DNA of 64,000 nt from Desmodesmus armatus. Taxonomy: Eukaryota; Chlorophyta; Chlorophyceae; Sphaeropleales; Scenedesmaceae. Position 1 is the stretch's first letter, and each line of letters starts with the position of its first letter. A program made the position numbers and the translations under genes. The stretch covers positions 248,001-312,000 of the forward strand of contig VIIQ02000831.1 in NCBI GenBank assembly GCA_007449985.2. Direction: 5' to 3'. The notes below the pieces were generated by a model. That model ran no database searches and was not told the DNA's origin. It saw only the letters and a program-made list of their open reading frames with translations. Shown piece by piece: positions 23,616-35,203 of this stretch.

Positions 23616-23676
23616 GCGGACCACTGGCGGACCTAAGCGGACCCTCAGGCAATGACCGGTGCGGACCTGTGCGGAC
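23616..23676 (+). repeat. Left cluster of GCGGAC motifs beside the Crypton-like gene
   Basis: GCGGAC occurs at 23616, 23627, 23637, 23661 and 23671, all in the same orientation, often within GTGCGGACC. Steps are 11, 10, 24 and 10 bp, close to helical turns. A further copy lies at 23883. The opposed cluster at 29857-29901 suggests these mark the two ends of the element or are recombinase binding sites. Confidence 0.7.
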
Positions 23677-24026
23677 TCCCTGCCCCCACCATGAGTGGCT
23701 CATGCCTTAGCACCCCCTCCTCAATGCCCTCACACCCCCCCAGTGCTGGACTGCATTCGGCCGCTCACAGCAGACAGTCACCCAGTACACCTGACGTGCC
23801 ACCCAAGCACAAGCAATGATATATGCAGCGCGTTCGATCATTAATTTACAAGAGAAACAATACTGCAACTGGTAAGGGGCTGTGCGGACGCATAACATCA
23901 ACGACTGAAGAATCGATCAAACTTGGTGATCACAACAACAACTTCAAGATCAGCCAACGACCAACTTGCACCACAACGTGGCATCTTGCACCCCCAAAAC
24001 AATGATTAACAACGTGTTGCCGGCCC

Positions 24027-26994
24027 TCAACCTTTGCTCCTTTGGTTGGCCCTGCCAGCCCTGCTGCCAGCCCTAGCCCTCGCCCGCGGCGGCTTCTGCT
24101 CCTGTGCCTCCCCTGCTGCCTCCTCCTCCCCCTCCCCCTGCACCTGCTGCCGGCGCCGCTTGGTTCTGCCGGGCCCTGCAGCACCAGCAGCTGCAGCTGC
24201 CTGGCCAGCAGCTGCCAGGCCACTGCTGCTGTCACTCTCTGCTGCCACCTTGGTGCCCTTCTTCTTGAGGTACTTGGTGAAGTAAGCTGAGGGCTTCATC
24301 TTGTACTCCAAGTCCAGCGCTGCTGCTGCATCTGCGTAGCTGGCGATATCATCGGCACTGTGTGCTGCTGTCAGCTGCTTGGCCCTGCCCTTCACAACTC
24401 CCCAGAGCATCCTGTGGTCGCTCCAGCGGCGCTTGTCACACCCCTTGCGCCAGCTGGAGCCTACCTTCTCAAGCTCTATCCGTGTCTGGCTGTAGCCGGG
24501 GGCCTGCTCATCAGTGTACCAGCTGGTGTACTGCCGGAAGGTAGAGAAGGCGCTCATTGCAGGCACAGGGCCAGGCTCAGCCACGCTGCTCTCGCCCCCA
24601 GCTGCGTCCCCAACAGCAGCGGCAGCAGCACCTGCAGCAGGAGGTATCTGCTGCATGCCTGCCCCAGGTGGCGCTGGCCCCAACATGCCTCCCAAACCCT
24701 GCCCTCCCTGCTGCTCTGAGAGCTTTCCTACGATGTAATCCCCCAATGCCACCATGACCTGTGCTGAGCGCCCCATGTCTGACCTGTAGCCAAGCGCTGC
24801 TGCTGTCGCAGGCAACCTGCTGATCGTGGGCTCCAGGAACCCAAAGGGGTTGCCACTCAGCTGCAGGGCGGGCTGCTGAAGAGCAGCAGCAGCTTGCAAG
24901 ACAGACTGCTGCTGCTGCTGCTGCTGCCGCTCCTGCTGCAAACCAGCCCCTGCATTGCTGGCCACCTGCTGCTCAAGGCTATTCAGCAGTGCGAGCCCTT
25001 CTGGGCCAACATGCGACCGCAGCTGCTGCAGCAAAGCAGCAGTTGCCTGCTGCTGCTGTCCCTGCTGTTGCTGCTGCGGCAGCTGCTGTGGCGGCTGCTG
25101 GAAGACGTGCTGCTGCTGCTGCGGCAGCTGCTGAAAGAGCTGCTGCTGTGCATGGAGTGGCCAGCCTGCAGCCGCTGCTGCTGCTGCTGTAGCTGCTGTG
25201 GGACCAGGCTGCTGCCAGAGCTGCTGGTTGCCCATGGAATGGCCAGGCTGCAGCCGCGGCTGCTGCTGCTTCAGCTGCTGTGGGACCAGACCTGCACGCC
25301 AAGGCTGTGCGGCACACATGCCAGCAATGTGCTGCTGCTGTTGCTGCTCCTCCTCCTCACCCAGCCACCAGCTGTGGGTGGGATCACCAGGGGAGACAGC
25401 TGCGCGAGCAGCAAACTGTGAGCGAGGCCTCATCCCCCCTGCCGGTGAGTAGAACATGGGGCTGCTGATCATCTGCTGCTGGTGGTCTGGCTCTTCAACC
25501 TCATACATCTGCATGATGTCAGCTGCCTCTTGCCTGCTGTGCTGTGCTGGCCCCTGCTGCTGCTGCTGTTGTTGGCGTGGGCGGCGCTGCTGCTGCTGCT
25601 GCTGCCGCGGTGGCTGCCGCTGCCGCAACACACGGGCTTGCCTCTCGGGCATGTCTTCTGGCTCCTGCACATGCACAAATGGCACACATGCAGAGGTGAT
25701 GACCATTGTCAGCACTTTGCCGGCCCAGGTGTGATTGAAAAGCAGTGATCTTTTCGTCATACAAACACTTTCGCCAGCCCTTCACCGCTGCCATACCAGC
25801 TTGCCAACCTTTTCAGGCAGCACAACTAAGTTTGAATAGCTGGTAGGCGAGCGCCTGCTGTCTCTGCAGAAGAAACCCGTGTGAAGTGCACTCCCGCTCA
25901 CCTCGCTTTCTGCTGCCGGCGCCTCCTCACTTGCCCCATCTGCCTCTGCTGCTGCCTCTTCCTCAGCAGCAACAAGCTCCTCCCGCTGCTGCTGCAGTTC
26001 TGCCAACTGTGCAGCACTGAGGCCATCTGGGCCGCACTTCAGCTGCTGCAGGATAGCAGCCAGTTCCTCTTCTTCAGAGACGGGCTGCTGCTGCCTCTGC
26101 TGCTGCAATCCGACCTGGCCATGGCTGCTGCCTGCAGCTGCTGGTGGCGGCTCGCCTGCTGCTGCTGCTGCTGCTGCTGGTGGTGACAACTCGGCGGCTG
26201 CAGCCGCAGTCGCCGTAGTGCTGCTGGCCTGCAGCTGCTTCTGTTCCTCTTGACGCAGCTCCAGCAGGCCCTGCTGCAACTGCTGCTGCATGTCTGTGAC
26301 ACCCTGAAGGGCCATGCCAAGCATCTCCTTCTCAGTCACAGGCTTGTCCACCCAAATGGCACCACTGTCCTTGGCCAGCTTGAAGCGGCGCATCTGGTCC
26401 CTGAATTGATTCACAACACAACAGCAGTGGCAGGAACAGTGGCAAAGCAGCGCACTCCAAAAATGCAAGCACAGCATGTGTGAACACCATGGGTTGCACG
26501 TAGGGGCATGTACAAAGCCTATGGCCCTTACCCCCCCCCCTCCTGCATCTGCTTGTGTGCTGTCAATCTTACCTGACTAGTGCTGCCTGTGGTCCCTTCA
26601 GCAGCAGGTTGTAGACAGGGTTGTTGGTGTACTTGGTGGGCCTGTCAGGGTCTGTCACCACCTCCAGGAAGTCCTGCCACACCACGCCTGCCAGGTATGG
26701 CAACAGGTCTGCCATGCCCCTTGCTGACACCGGCACTGGCCGCCCAGCGGCATCTGCAGCTGCAATGCTGGCCCTGAAGGCAGCTGCACAGGGCAGCAGC
26801 AGGTCGATGATGGGCTGTGGTGTAAGGACCATGAGCGCAGGCCTCCAGTACTGGTCGTAGGGGTGGGCGTGCGGCCAGTTGCCCATGACCAGCAGGGTCG
26901 AAGGCTTGAGGGCTGTCAGGAGGTACACCCTTGTCAACGAGTGCAGGCGCCAACCGCCAAAGCGGCAGGTGTCCTAGAAACACATACACACGCA

Positions 26995-27025
<31 letters not shown>

Positions 27026-29598
27026 GCAGAGTGGCACTTTTGTGTGTGCAGCTGCATCACCAGGGCGTGTAAAGTATCCTAGCTGAACGAGCATGCAGTA
27101 TGCATCATAGCTACAGGTGTAACAAGAATGCATGTTATGCCCATGTCTTGTCCCTCGCCCACTTGATCCCTCCAGTACCCACCTCCTCAGGCACGCCTGC
27201 CTCGTCTGCTTTGCGCACAGTGTGGTACCGGGGGGCATGTGTCACCTTCTTGATGCGTATGTCCAGGGCCATGTAGATCTTTGCGAACCGTGCCCTGTGC
27301 CCGCCGTACGACAGGCTGCTGCTGAAATCCTTCCTGCCGGGCCAGATCTTCACAGTCAGGAAATCCCGGCTGCAGGGGTCAGGGAACACCTCACCGCCCA
27401 GTGTGAAGCGGGTCACAAAGTAGCGGCCGAGGGCAGACTGTACATCTAGCAGCGGCTCCTTGTGCCTCAGGCAGCCCTTGGTGGCCAGCTTGCCACCTTG
27501 GTTCTTGCCAAAGGTCTGCAGGATGCCGATCACCCAGCAGTGTGCAGGCCCTGAAGACATGCAAGCAATAACAGCAGCAACATGTGTCAGAACCTGTGCC
27601 ACAGGCTTGCAACCAACAGCGTGGCTGCAGCTACTAGCTTAGTAAGCAAAGCAAATCCCTTGTATTGAAAAAAGCGTTCTGAAGTTGGCATGCAGTATCT
27701 CACCTATGCAGGTGCGCAGCAAGGGTGGTGTGAGCTCACACAGCCGCCGCTCTCGCACGTCATCTCCCCTGCCTGCTGTGAAAGACATGGCTAGCAGCAT
27801 GCTCAGGTCCCTGGCGTCTATGGCCTTGGGAGAGGCCAGCGAGTGGTCAGCAATCTTCACAAGGTCGTCCCTGCGAGTCACAGCACGGCAGCAAGGGCGT
27901 GCACAGGGAAACAGCATAGGTCAGTGGGAGGCATGGGTAGATCTGCCACAGCATCTGCACAGCTGCTTTGGTGCATGCTTTGCGGTGACAACATCACATT
28001 GCTGTTGACTGCACAGCTCCAGCATGCACCTCTCCTGCCCTTGAGCATATCTTGGTTGGGATGTGGGAAGTGGCTGGCATGAGCGCTTGGAGCTTCATAG
28101 CTACAGGTTTGTATGTATGCATGCATGTAGGCATGTATGCAGGTGATGTAAGCGTAAGCGCATCACTCACGTGCTGAAGGTGGATGCCAGGGTGTTGTCC
28201 TGCGGGTCGAGGTGTTGCGGATCAATCTGCCCTGCCTGAAGCTTGCTGCGCGCCTAGCACTGCTTGTACACCTCAGCATACACTTCATATGCCAGCAGGC
28301 CGCGCTTGGGCATGATGCTGCCACTGCTGCCGCCCTTTGCACGCAGTTGCAGGCCACGGCCCCTGAACACCGCCTGCAGCATGCTGTGGACCCTCTTGAA
28401 CATGGCAGTACCTTTGAAGTCTGCTGCCTCCTTGCCCTGCCACATCACAACACAACAACAAACATAAGTGTGTCAGTTGCAGCTGACAAGTGTCTAGGCG
28501 CTACCTTGGCCTGTTGAGTGTACCCCATGCCGCTGTCACACCGGCAGTGCAGGTAAAGAGTGTAAGCCGCAACACACACCACTTGACTTCCTCACCTTCA
28601 GGCCTGGGTGACCCTCCAGTATGTACCAGGTCAAGAACCTGGCGGCCAGGTCAGGCCCATCTGAGCCGGACAGGGTTTCGTCAAAGGGGTTCTTGCGTCG
28701 CACGGGGGGCTGTCCAGCAGTCATCTGGAACTCGCAGAACGCCTGGAACACATACAGAGGCACCAAGCGCAAAGTCACTAAGGCGTGCAGCTAATGGCAA
28801 GATACATTGTGCAAGACATGCACATGCTTGTGACATTCACCAGCCAACGGTCGCAAGTGTGGGGAGTGGGTGTGCTGTTCTACTCAGCCGCTGCCATGCT
28901 GTGGTTGTCTGAGTTCGCGTGCACTCACCACAAGATGCACGCGGAGGCCCTCATACTGGCCTGCAGTGTTGTTGTTCCCGGCCAGCCGTCGCTTCTCCAC
29001 CAGCTGCTTCACCTCTGCTGGTGTGTGTCTGCAGCAGTGCCAAGCATCAGGTGTGTTTTGGGTGTGCGTGCTGGCTGGAGGAACAAACACAAACGAAAGT
29101 TGTGAAATAGCATCAGCAACACTGCCTCAACACTTGTAAAGCAGCAACACCATCACTACCTGTTCCACTTTGCCAACACCACTAACAGACATGGAACCAA
29201 CAGACATGGCACAGGCTTGCTGTCTGGCTGGGTCATTACCTTGCTGAGGCTTTTGGCTCCCTGCGTTGCTGGTGTGCATCTGCCTCCTGGTCTGACTCCT
29301 CCTGGTCTGACTCCTCCTGGCTGACCTCTGACTCGTCGAGAAGGCCACCCAGGATGTCGTCAGCAAGCTCACTGTCTGCTGCTGTTGGATCCCACTCGCC
29401 ATCCTCCAGGTCTTCCAGCGGCTCTGGGTCGCTGTCATCGTCAAACTGCTGTGCTGCAGCTGCTTTTGGGGCCCTCTTGCGCTTTTGAGGAACGTGTGCA
29501 TCATGCTTGGCATCCTGCTCCTGCACCTGTGCTGCTGATGGCTTTGCAGTGCCTGCTTTGCTTGCAGGAGCTTGTTTGCCTTTGCTGCCCCAAGCCAT
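24027..29598 (-). pseudogene. Crypton-like tyrosine recombinase (Ndc10/CBF3-type) with GCR1_C-type DNA-binding domain; one in-frame stop
   Basis: Nine minus-strand exons (29598-29240, 29028-28929, 28742-28596, 28436-28171, 27870-27704, 27550-27183, 26973-26573, 26400-25902, 25664-24027) close in phase over 1,314 codons. Exons 5-7 carry the recombinase: arginine region AGRGDDVRERRLCEL, then GCLRHKEPLLDVQSALGRY as in Ndc10 central domains, the HxxR box in KVTHAPRYHTVRKADEAGV, and CRFGGWRLHSLTRVYLLTAL with the likely nucleophile Tyr. The last exon has Gln-rich linkers and a C-terminal block (FRQYTSWYTDEQAPGYSQTR, then SSWRKGCDKRRWS) resembling GCR1_C, the DNA-binding module at the end of fungal Cryptons. 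Cryptons move by recombinase-mediated excision and insertion. Exon 4 contains an in-frame TAG at 28256-28254; the exon is otherwise open, and removing the TAG would need an intron of 20-33 nt. The copy therefore looks recently inactivated, or the base is an error. A TGTAA motif follows on the minus strand (23850-23846). Confidence 0.75.
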
Positions 29599-30694
29599 GA
29601 TAATCTTAAGGGTCTACATTAGCACGTAGAAGTGGGTAACCGAGCTGATATCGTCTGCACAGATTGAACGTGTTGTTGTGATGGAGGTTATGATGGGACT
29701 CTAGGTGCCAGTTCACAACGATACGCGACGATACAGTGCACAAAGGAAAGCCTCATCATAGAAGGATAACATACGCAGCGCTGCAGCGTTCTCGTTACCC
29801 TCACGGGCATGTAACCTGCAAGTAACCGTTTTTGAAACTGTGCGGACTTTGACTAGGTCCGCATGGGTCCGCCAGCCCATTGACCCAGGTCCGCACTCCG
29901 CACTATAAGTACTAGTTATCGGCTACTCCTGTAGCCGGCGCTGCAATGTGGGCTGGCTGATTTCGGCTGACTGACCCAATCCCGCTGAACTTGAAACAGC
30001 TGACTCCACCAGTGTGGGAGTGCCAGTCTGGTGTGTGATGCTGACACAGCGGAGAGGCCTAGAGTGATGTCAGTGACCAGTTGCGTGTACTATGTGTGTG
30101 TACTGATAGCAGAGTATCGGTTTCTTGTGGCAAAGGCACGAACGCCTGCCCAACATGAATGGCATGCCCCCAAGAGGCATATTGGATGGTGTTTGTGCCA
30201 CTGTAGCACTGCTGTAACTGTAATTCTTGCGTGGTGTTTGCAGGTGCAGGAGGGTTCGTGGCTCAGTGCAATCTGTTGCATGTGATAGCCAACAGATCTG
30301 GATTTCAGACCGACATACCTGCTAGATATCAACGCCGGGCAACATGCACTGCTTCACGCTTCCATCACTGCTAATTCATACAATGATATGCAACAATGCT
30401 TGCGCAATGTATGCAAGCGGGTTCATCATCGTCGGCGTGTCCAAGAGAGTTTGACCGAGCGGCGCGCCAGGACATCAGCTCTAGGAAGTGCCGACTGACC
30501 CGCTCCCATGCTCAGACAATCACAGTTCAGCGCTCTCCTAGGCTGAGCGTGCAGCAAAAAGGATAACTGCGCTCACTTGTCGAGCCTTGCAGCGAAACCG
30601 TTCTTGGCAGAACCAACCAAGCTCACTGCATTAAGAAGCACTGTCATCTCCTTCAAAACAACCCCAAGCAAAGTTCCAAGCAAAGAGATCAGCT
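29599..30694. other. Intergenic region holding the element's right flank and the Kazal gene promoter
   Basis: This interval separates the Crypton-like gene (start 29598) from the Kazal protein (start 30695). It contains the opposed GCGGAC cluster at 29842-29901. Beyond it I see no conserved coding block. The presumed promoter of the Kazal gene lies just before 30695, but no named element was recognised. Confidence 0.5.
29842..29901 (-). repeat. Right cluster of GCGGAC motifs, mostly inverted relative to the left cluster
   Basis: GTCCGC (the reverse complement of GCGGAC) occurs at 29857, 29867 and 29889, with CTCCGC at 29896. One direct copy lies at 29842. Steps include 10 and 22 bp. The left cluster at 23616-23676 has the opposite orientation, so the two ends form imperfect subterminal inverted repeats around the recombinase gene. 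Confidence 0.7.
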
Positions 30695-33600
30695 ATGCAC
30701 ACCCGGTTTGTCGCGGTGCTGCTGTTGGTCGCAGTCGCAGCGGGCGCTGCCCAAACAACGGATTGCCCTGACTTGTTTGGTGGTGTGGCCCGGGAAGCTA
30801 CGGATGCCGTTGTCAGGGACTGCACAGGTGCGCCTGTCTCACATTCCGAGACAGCTAGCTGTCTTGGCTGGTTCAGTGTCAGGTGATCTGCTGCTGTCCC
30901 ACACTGCTACGACTGCTTTGCACAGATCCAGCAGAGAATGACGGTTTTTCCTCCGTGGCTTGGTAACACTACTGTGTTGCAGGCTCATCTGGCTGTGAGG
31001 CCTGCCAATGCAGCCTGATTAAGGCAATCACACCCAGGCTGGTGCAGTCCGGCAAGATCCTCTCCTCAGAGGCATGGATGCCTGCATCCCTCAACACCAT
31101 TGCTGACAGCCTCACGCAGTGCAAGAAGCAGTTCGCAGTGCAGCTCCTGGAGAACTCCAACGCCAGCCTCAGCCAGTTGGCCACCTTTGACTCTTGCCCA
31201 ACTGATGTCAAGGTGGTCAGCAAGTGCGTGAGCGGAAGGGCTGCTACTGCTCCTGCGGGTGAGGCTGCTGCGGCCCCTGCTGCTGCTGTTGCCGACGGCA
31301 GCATGGCAGCGGAGGTGATGCAGGAGGCTTGCGATGCAACTGTTGAGGGCGGATGCCCTAGCGCTGCTGCTGCCCAGGTGCGCTGTAAGCTTGTTGCTTA
31401 CTGTGTTGAGGAGGGGGGAGCTGAGCATACAGCTGATTGCGCTGGTTGTCTCCCGGGACTGGAGTCAGTCGCAACGTAGCTACTGCCGCTTCTGTGTAGT
31501 CCTTTGCATCTCATCCTTTGCAAGTTGAGGTCTGCAAGTCGCGTCGTGCACTGTTGCGTGGGAGGCTCTCAAGCTGGTCCAGTGATGTCTCTCGTGCCTC
31601 TGATGGACACATCGTGATCTCATCAGTCAGTGCCCCAACAAACATATGTGTCAAAGAACCGCGTGTGCTGCTGCTGCCCAGGTCATTGCTGGTGTGCCCA
31701 TGTCAAGTGCCGGCGGCATGATGTTTGCCCCCGTGTCCGATGCCAGTGTGCTGCGCATCAGCAGCAGCAACACACGCGGCCGCACCACCTGGGACGCCCT
31801 GTGCTGGTGCGAGGACAACTGGGACCCTGTGTGCGATGGGGAGACCAGGAAGCAGTACCCCAATGCCTGCAGTGCTAGGTGCCAGGTGAGTCGTGAGCCG
31901 CCGGATGACGAGGGGTGACAGGATGAATGCAGGGAGGGCAGGGGAAAGGGAGGGAGGAAGGGCCCCATGGTTGCTATTCTGCTGCACTAGCTGTCACCGA
32001 CAGCCTCGCTGTGCACGGTGCATGCTAACGGCCCGTACTGAGTACCTGTCACAGGCCACTGGGAGGGTGGACCCGCCACAGCACGGCAGCCCAACTGACA
32101 TGGAAGCTGCCCAACTTTCTCAACAACTTAGGGCTCAAAGGGAAAAGGGGGAGACTTGTGATCATGACTCCACACCTTTGTACTCCAGTGGGCCAGTCAA
32201 TGCTATTAGTATTGAGTGATAGGCCGATCCGATCGCATGCAACACAGCACTGACTTCCTGGTTGTGGATCACAGCGCAACCAACAATGCCAGCAAATTTG
32301 GGGTGTCTGGATATGTGCGTTGGGTGCCTGGATAACTGTGCGGTGTGCCAGCATGCATGCCATGCCATCCCCACACACTTCCAACGTCCCCTCTGCTTCT
32401 GCTGTGTCCCCAACCAACCTCCCATCAATCCTTTCCCACAGCGCGCCAGTAATGTTGTGCCCTGTGGCTCCCTGGAGCCCCTTGTCAACCAGACCATGGC
32501 CGGCAACACTGCCGTGTTTGTGATCGACCAGTCCCTGCGCAACGCAGCAGCCTTCAACGGCCCTGTACCTGCTGAGGCACCCGAGGACTCACAGAACTTC
32601 TACTACTACTATGAGGATGATGCCGATGACACACAGGTGCGCCACTTCAAGTAATGATTACTAATCCGTACTCATAGTATGGTCAGTAGCAGATGCTGCT
32701 GTTTGCACTGCGAATATGCAGTTGTCTCTGGCGATGGTACCTATGTGACTAACACAGCGGTGGTCAGCACGGGCGGCCGCCAGCGTCTACTCTGGAAATG
32801 GTAATGCCTTATGTTTGCCGCGCAGTTAGTTGCAGCGTAGCGCTTTGCGCTGTCATCGGTTACTAAAAATTCCCTGCTGCCTGCAGGATGCCATGGAGAT
32901 TGCCAGCACCATTGCCGAGGCTTTCCTGGCCGCCAGGCTGGGCGAGGAGTCCTCAGCCCTCGAGGCCATCGCCACCTCCCTGCCATCCGCACTCGAGGCC
33001 GGGTTTGCCGCCAGCACCAACGTCACCAAGGCGGACGGCCCCGCTGTCGATGCTGTCAACGCCACGGCACCAGCTGCAGCCGGTCCCCTTGCTGCCCTGC
33101 GCAACATCACCATCAACAGGCAGAGGTTTGGCTTGAACCGCAGTGCGCAGGGTGCACCTCGGCGCAGCAATGTGTCTGTGGCAGCGCCTTCTGGCTTTGG
33201 CATGCAGCGCCCTAGCCCATCTTGGATGATGACCAGCGCTCCCGGCTACTCTGCTGGCGTGTACATGAGGTCAGTGCGGCGCTGTCGCGGGTGACTGAAT
33301 GCTTGTAGAAGCCCCCCCCCCTGCTGCTATGCTGCCGTGTTGCTTGTGCTAAATTGTGTCATTGCAGCGAGTTCAAGATTATTGCCGGGACGAGATGCAC
33401 TTTGTGCTGGTGGTTCGGTTCAGGAATGCTGTGGCCGTTGAAGCAGCGTTTGACATCATCCAATGACGCGACATAACATGCTTGACATCCTGCACATGTT
33501 GTTCATCAGCCAACACACACAGCTACTAGCTCGTAGTATAGATATTCACATCGCTGCTGTTGCGCCACCTCGCAGGGATGCTGTGGCATGACATGCTTGA

Positions 33601-35203
33601 CATCATGCACATGTTGTTTACTCAGGCACACAGCCCTAAATGTTCACATGGCTGCTGTTGCTGCTGTTGCTGCTGTTGCTGCTGCTGTTGTGCGACATTG
33701 CAGGGATGCTGAGCGCACCAGCCGCATCCTTGCCTCCCTGATGGCCGCTGCTCAGGAGGGCAAGGACAACAGCAGGGCTGCCGGTGCCGTGGGCAACCTG
33801 GCCCCTGGCCTGGACAACCTGGTGAAGGCAGCACAGGGAGCCGTGGAGGCAGCAAGGGAGCGTGTGGCATTGCTGCAGCCTGCAGGTGGGCCTTTTGTCT
33901 TTCTCACTCATCTTTCCCACTCATCCTGGCGTCTCAAGCGCACTCCCTGTGTTTTGGAGCCCTAGACACTGGCTTTCACCGCGATAAGTCACGAGGACCA
34001 GACCAGTACAGATGGCAGCGTAGCTTGTGTCGACAAATACATATCAGACCAGCTGCTGCAGCCTGCCGGAGTTCACCATACTGCCGCACCATTGCTCGTC
34101 ACAAGACATGACTCCCTAATCACATGGCAGTTGCCACAGCAGCCGGGCTGTCCTCTTGAGGCAGTCCTGCAATATGTCATTTTTGGCTGGCGGCCAGCAT
34201 GCGTGCTGAGGTGGTTCAATGCGGGATACGAGTCGTCTCCCGCATGCATGGCATGCATGTTGAGAGAGTGTTGTGGTGATCACACGGTGTGGAGTGCTTG
34301 TTGCGTAACACGGGGTAACCAAGGATTGGGTCAAACTAAATGCATACCTCACCGGGCTGGTGAGGTGCTCAACAAGTTGTTCATTGGATTTATCATGAAT
34401 GTCAGTGGTGGTTATGATGACAACCTCATGCCCAACTCATGTCTGTCATCTCATGTTGGCGCACACGGCATGCCGTGCTGTGGTATGCAGCGGCAACCCG
34501 GCTATGCATGCCGGGGCGCACTGTCCTGACTCCTGCTGCTGGGCCATGTAGTCAGGGCCCAGGGGGCAGGGCAGCAACTGCGCAGCTGCGGGTTGCCCCT
34601 GTCAGCCTGTCGGGTTGCAGACCCGGGGACAATAGTGTGACCAGTGTGGCTGATGTGGGGTGGGGACGGGTGAACATGCGCTGGGGGCTCTGAATCACCA
34701 CTTTTTGTTGGAGCTGTTATGTGCATGTTGTGCTTGTTGTTGTTGCATGGTCAATGACGTCTTTGTCTGGAACACTAGAACTGAATAGCTACTGGCCAGT
34801 TGGCCCATCAACCCGAGCTTCCATGCTCCATATCCCACCAGCACACTGCACTTCAAGTAGTACCCTGTTATGTTTAACAACCTTCACCCCTGCTTGCTGT
34901 GCAGGTGGTCTGTTCCGCTCTGCTGGCAACATGCTGGGCAACATCACTGCCGGCGTCAACGGCACAATGGCCAACATGACCTCCACCCTGACTGGCAACA
35001 CAACCACCAAAGGCACTGATGCCGCCCCCACCATGGACATGAACATGGACATGGCAGTGATTGACATGGTCAACAGCACCAGGGCTGCCAACAGGACTGC
35101 AGCGGTGAACAGCACAGCAGCCAATGGGTCAATCGGCAGCAACAGCACAAGGGCGGCTAGCCGGTCGAGGCCGCAGCCTAAGCGGCGGTTCATGTTCTTC
35201 TGA
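30695..35203 (+). CDS. Secreted Kazal-domain protein with N-glycosylatable tail (7 exons)
   Basis: Exons are 30695-30827, 30983-31377, 31682-31885, 32442-32636, 32887-33269, 33704-33885 and 34905-35203. Phases close and give 596 aa. The start is a signal peptide (MHTRFVAVLLLVAVAAGAAQ). Exons 1-2 carry the pattern C-x5-C-x2-C-x-C (DCTG, SSGCEACQCSLIKA), then QCKKQF, DSCPTD and SKC, matching the secreted protein at 7012. Exon 3 encodes a Kazal-like fold (CWCEDNWDPVC, then QYPNACSARC). Kazal domains usually bind serine proteases, but the reactive loop here is atypical, so inhibition is only possible. Exon 4 has an acidic Tyr cluster. Exons 5-7 are Ala and Asn rich; the last exon has about a dozen NxT/NxS sites and a basic tail (RPQPKRRFMFF). 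No GPI or membrane signal is visible, so it may be an extracellular-matrix protein. A TGTAA motif lies at 35691. Intron 5 has a duplicated acceptor region. Confidence 0.82.
33477..33710 (+). repeat. Tandem duplication of a 3' splice region within intron 5 of the Kazal gene
   Basis: A unit containing CATGCTTGACATC, GCACATGTTGTT, CACACAGC, TTCACAT, GCTGCTGTTGC and GCAGGGATGCTG occurs twice, at about 33477-33586 and 33592-33710. The second copy ends in the acceptor used by exon 6 (AG at 33702-33703). The first ends in a matching CAGGGATGCTG whose use would lead straight into TGA. Confidence 0.75.

Noticed and set aside
28251..28262. TAG read as glutamine (ulvophyte-type code)
   Set aside because: The cap methyltransferase, Slo channel and Gln-rich gene all end at TAG, so TAG is a normal stop here.
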